Source: Alistipes sp. (GTDB lineage: Bacteria > Bacteroidota > Bacteroidia > Bacteroidales > Rikenellaceae). Taken from it: 64,000 nt of DNA. The position numbers were made by a program, and so were the translations under genes. The notes beneath the pieces were generated by a model, which was not told the origin of the DNA, made no database searches, and saw only the letters and a program-made list of their open reading frames with translations. The stretch covers positions 1 through 64,000 of the forward strand of contig NZ_JAHHQJ010000014.1 in the NCBI RefSeq assembly GCF_020026455.1, read 5' to 3'. Of the stretch, positions 61,788 through 64,000 are shown piece by piece. Each line of letters starts with the position of its first letter. The stretch's first letter is position 1.

Positions 61788-62804
61788 CTACTCCTGTTTT
61801 GCGGTCTTCATGGCTTCGCGGACCTTGGTTTCGATTTCGTTACGCAGCTCTTCGTCGTTTTTCAGCAGTTCCTTGACGGCGTCGCGTCCCTGTCCGATCT
61901 TGCGGTCGCCGTAGGAGAACCACGATCCGGCCTTCTTGATCACGCCGTAATCGACGCCGATGTCGATGATCTCGCCGATCTTCGAGATACCTTCGCCGAA
62001 CATGATGTCGAACTCCGCGCGTTTGAACGGGGGTGCCACCTTGTTCTTCACGACCTTGACCTTCGTGCGGGTTCCCAGCTGGTCCTCGCCGTCCTTGATG
62101 ACCGACATGCGGCGGATGTCGATACGCACCGAAGCGTAGAATTTCAGCGCATTGCCGCCCGTGGTGGTCTCGGGGTTGCCGTATACGACGCCGATCTTGT
62201 CGCGCAGCTGGTTGATGAAGATGCAGACGGTCTTGGTCTTCGAGATACTCGACGTGAGTTTGCGCAGCGCCTGCGACATGAGGCGGGCCTGGAGTCCCAT
62301 CTTCGAGTCGCCCATCTCGCCCTCGATCTCGGCTTTGGGCGTCAGAGCCGCCACGGAGTCGATGACGATGATGTCGATGGCGCTCGAGCGGATCAGCGAG
62401 TCGGCGATTTCAAGAGCCTGCTCGCCGTTGTCGGGCTGCGAAATGAGCAGGTTGTCGACATCCACACCCAGTTTCTGGGCATAGAAACTGTCGAATGCGT
62501 GCTCGGCGTCGATGAATGCCGCGATGCCTCCGGCCTTCTGGGCCTCGGCGATGGCGTGAATCGCCAGCGTGGTCTTACCCGACGACTCGGGTCCGTAAAT
62601 CTCCACGACACGCCCCTTGGGATAGCCGCCTACGCCGAGCGCCATGTCGAGTGTGATCGAACCCGTCGGGATAACCGGAATGTCGTTCACTTCGGTGCTG
62701 TTCATGCGCATGATCGAGCCTTTGCCGAAGTCCTTTTCTATTTTCTGCATCACTGCGTCCAGCACCTTGAGCTTGTCCGCGTTTACCTGTACTTTTTCTG
62801 CCAT
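61788..62804 (-). CDS. recA: Recombinase RecA
   Basis: This 338-aa homologous-recombination and SOS protease-coactivator is standard. GPESSGKTTLAIHAIA is Walker A (near residue 71), LLISQPDNGEQALEI is L1-side, VIDSVAALTPKAEIEG is Walker B, and the DNA-binding loop L2 has TKTVCIFINQLRDKIGVVYGNPETTTGGNALKFYAS (split). The start at 62804 gives MAEKVQVNADKLKVLDAV. It is followed by rel four bases later. Confidence 0.98.
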   Translation of the reverse strand: MAEKVQVNADKLKVLDAVMQKIEKDFGKGSIMRMNSTEVNDIPVIPTGSITLDMALGVGGYPKGRVVEIYGPESSGKTTLAIHAIAEAQKAGGIAAFIDAEHAFDSFYAQKLGVDVDNLLISQPDNGEQALEIADSLIRSSAIDIIVIDSVAALTPKAEIEGEMGDSKMGLQARLMSQALRKLTSSISKTKTVCIFINQLRDKIGVVYGNPETTTGGNALKFYASVRIDIRRMSVIKDGEDQLGTRTKVKVVKNKVAPPFKRAEFDIMFGEGISKIGEIIDIGVDYGVIKKAGSWFSYGDRKIGQGRDAVKELLKNDEELRNEIETKVREAMKTAKQE

Positions 62805-63012
62805 TATTGTCTTGTTTTTTATTGTTCACACTGTTTTGCTTCGCCGCCGTTCGCCCTCGGGCCGGCGGCGGGAGCCTTTGGTTTGCCGCCTCTGCGGCAG
62901 CAACACCCCGCCTCGGGCGGGGATTGAGGTGCTGCGGACCAGGACACGACGCCGGCGGCGGCGAATACGGTGGTCGCATACACCCCTGCACGTTGGAGAT
63001 CCTGCCTGACCC
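62805..63012. other. Gap between bcp and recA
   Basis: 208 bases of GC-rich sequence with small hairpins, including CCCCGCCTCGGGCGGGG near 62903. No promoter match to TAnnTTTG was found here. Confidence 0.5.
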
Positions 63013-63474
63013 CTACTTGTAGGAGTCGATGATCTGCCGGTAGTGGTTCTTGGTGTCCACCTTGGTGAAAATCTTCTCGATGCGCCCCTCTGCGTCGATC
63101 ACGAACGTCGTGCGCAGCACCCCCATGTACTTGCGGCCGTACATCGACTTCTCGGCCCACACGCCGTAGGCTTCGCACATCGAGTGGTCGGAGTCGGAGA
63201 GCAGCGTGAAATTCAGGGCGTGCTTGTCGCAGAAATTGCGGTGCGACTTTTCGCTGTCGGGGCTTACACCGATGATTCGGAAATCCATCCGTTCCAGCTC
63301 GGCCTTGCCGTCGCGCAGGCTTTGGGCTTCGAGCGTACAACCCGAGGTGTTGTCCTTGGGGTAGAAATAGAGTATCGTGCGCTGTCCCTTCAGGTCGGCA
63401 AGCGTCAGAGGCTCACCGTCTTGAGTCGTGGACTTGAAATCGGGGGCCATCTCCCCCACCTGCAACTGTGTCAT
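63013..63474 (-). CDS. bcp: Thioredoxin-dependent peroxiredoxin (BCP/PrxQ)
   Basis: This 153-aa cytosolic peroxidase has the thioredoxin fold with APDFKSTTQDGE, LYFYPKDNTSGCTLEAQSLRD and SDSDHSMCEAYGVW. The peroxidatic Cys is Cys46 (TSGC, where TPGC is usual), and the resolving Cys five residues later is replaced by Gln51. It may therefore work as a one-Cys enzyme or use Cys elsewhere (for example in SMCEAYG). Length is normal. Confidence 0.92.
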   Translation of the reverse strand: MTQLQVGEMAPDFKSTTQDGEPLTLADLKGQRTILYFYPKDNTSGCTLEAQSLRDGKAELERMDFRIIGVSPDSEKSHRNFCDKHALNFTLLSDSDHSMCEAYGVWAEKSMYGRKYMGVLRTTFVIDAEGRIEKIFTKVDTKNHYRQIIDSYK

Positions 63475-63503
63475 AGCGTTTCCCGATAAAGAGATTATTT
63501 TCT

Positions 63504-63511
63504 CAAAGGTA
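63504..63511 (-). promoter_or_regulatory. -7 element upstream of bcp
   Basis: Minus-strand TACCTTTG, 30 bases before the bcp start. Confidence 0.5.
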
Positions 63512-63558
63512 TGAATTTTCCGGCGATTTTCATGCTTTGCGAGCGACTTTTTTGCGCT

Positions 63559-63771
63559 CTAATCCCATTGGTAGGTCACTTCGATCTGCTCGTTGAACTC
63601 CTCCTGCGTGGTGTTGAGCCGGTGCAGACAGGCCGGGCACCGGATGGCCGTTTCGGTCTCGACATACTCGCCGCACCCGACGCACATCGGCAGCAGGCCG
63701 TAGCCCGGCTGCATGGAGTGCTCGAACTGCGCTCCGCAGTGCTTGCACCTGATTTTGTAAGCTGTTCCCAT
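63559..63771 (-). CDS. Zinc-ribbon protein
   Basis: This 70-aa cytosolic protein has three CxxC pairs (Cys9/12, Cys30/33, Cys45/48), enough for one or two zinc-ribbon sites. It is of unknown function and has no enzymatic motif. It lies between bcp and the partial WYL-type gene on the same strand. Confidence 0.8.
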   Translation of the reverse strand: MGTAYKIRCKHCGAQFEHSMQPGYGLLPMCVGCGEYVETETAIRCPACLHRLNTTQEEFNEQIEVTYQWD

Positions 63772-63865
63772 TGTCGTTTTGTTTTTGGTTCACGCTGCAA
63801 AGGAACAGCCTGCGAGTGACAGGTTGTGACACATGGGTAAAAAAATGGCAAAGGTCGTGCAAAAC

Positions 63866-64000
63866 TCACATGTTCGGAGTGTTTGCCGCAATATATTCGC
63901 GGATATAGCCCGTCAGTTCGGGTGAGTCGACGATGCGGATGTCGTCCAGCAGCCCCACGACGAAGCGTCCCACCCCGGCCATTCCGGCCACCTGCGTGTC
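63866..64000 (-). CDS. C-terminus of a WYL-domain regulator (partial)
   Basis: The last 44 residues of a gene that continues beyond the window, ending in TGA at 63866-63868. GRFVVGLLDDIRIVDSPELTGYIREYI matches the C-terminal end of helix-turn-helix WYL-domain regulators. Strand and frame are well supported. The remainder and the effector are outside the window. Confidence 0.6.
   Translation of the reverse strand, partial: DTQVAGMAGVGRFVVGLLDDIRIVDSPELTGYIREYIAANTPNM

Overview
The window is about 64 kb of a Bacteroidota chromosome and looks most like Alistipes or a close relative. The evidence is a GC-rich coding background, many genes preceded by the Bacteroidota promoter pattern TTTG-N19/20-TAnnTTTG, SusC/SusD outer-membrane genes, an ECF sigma/FecR pair, and families largely confined to this phylum (DUF4251, DUF5606, DUF5689, DUF2795). 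The genus is an inference from overall gene content.

Layout. (1) 1-4.1 kb is AT-rich and looks like a decayed accessory island. It holds an unrecognised 227-aa protein with weak uracil-DNA-glycosylase-like motifs, a divergent DprA/SLOG Rossmann protein with a long unknown C-terminus, the broken remains of an FtsZ/tubulin-like gene, an unrecognised 171-aa gene and a DUF2795 protein. (2) 4.4-16 kb is GC-rich core: a secreted six-hairpin glycosidase, a methyltransferase and a CvfB-like S1 protein, a secreted CocE/NonD hydrolase, an omega-amidase-type nitrilase, uvrA, two tandem DUF4251 proteins, and ispF divergent from pepD. (3) 17.7-26 kb carries a degenerate repeat block, a broken TonB-dependent receptor, alanine dehydrogenase, a broken isopropylmalate-synthase-type gene, obgE, and two DUF5689 lipoproteins, one with an in-frame amber codon. 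(4) 26-38.6 kb is housekeeping: serB, an MscS channel, a DUF5606 protein, mgsA, dusB, a CNNM/CBS protein, argS, a GIY-YIG protein, an OmpA-like protein, and a zinc-type ABC ATPase with its binding lipoprotein.

(5) 38.7-56 kb is a polysaccharide utilisation locus. On the minus strand lie an ECF sigma factor, FecR anti-sigma, SusC with an STN signalling domain, SusD, a GH43-like lipoprotein, GH97 and GH3. On the plus strand lie a SusE/F-like lipoprotein and a GH2 beta-galactosidase interrupted by an in-frame TAG. SusC/SusD should bind and import oligosaccharides. The STN-FecR-sigma relay should induce the locus, and the GH43, GH97, GH3 and GH2 enzymes should trim side chains and release sugars. 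The substrate cannot be named from sequence alone.

(6) 56-58 kb is an AT-rich stretch with an XRE regulator, several TTTACAnnTGTAAA palindromes and a tRNA-like fragment. (7) 57.8-64 kb holds a HIT hydrolase, a long low-complexity gap, and a probable minus-strand operon of bcp, recA, rel (ppGpp) and a small membrane protein, followed by a zinc-ribbon protein and the C-terminus of a WYL-type regulator at the window edge.

No rRNA, intact tRNA, CRISPR array or transposase was found. Three separate genes are interrupted by in-frame TAG codons, and several long gaps are filled with degenerate GC-rich repeats.
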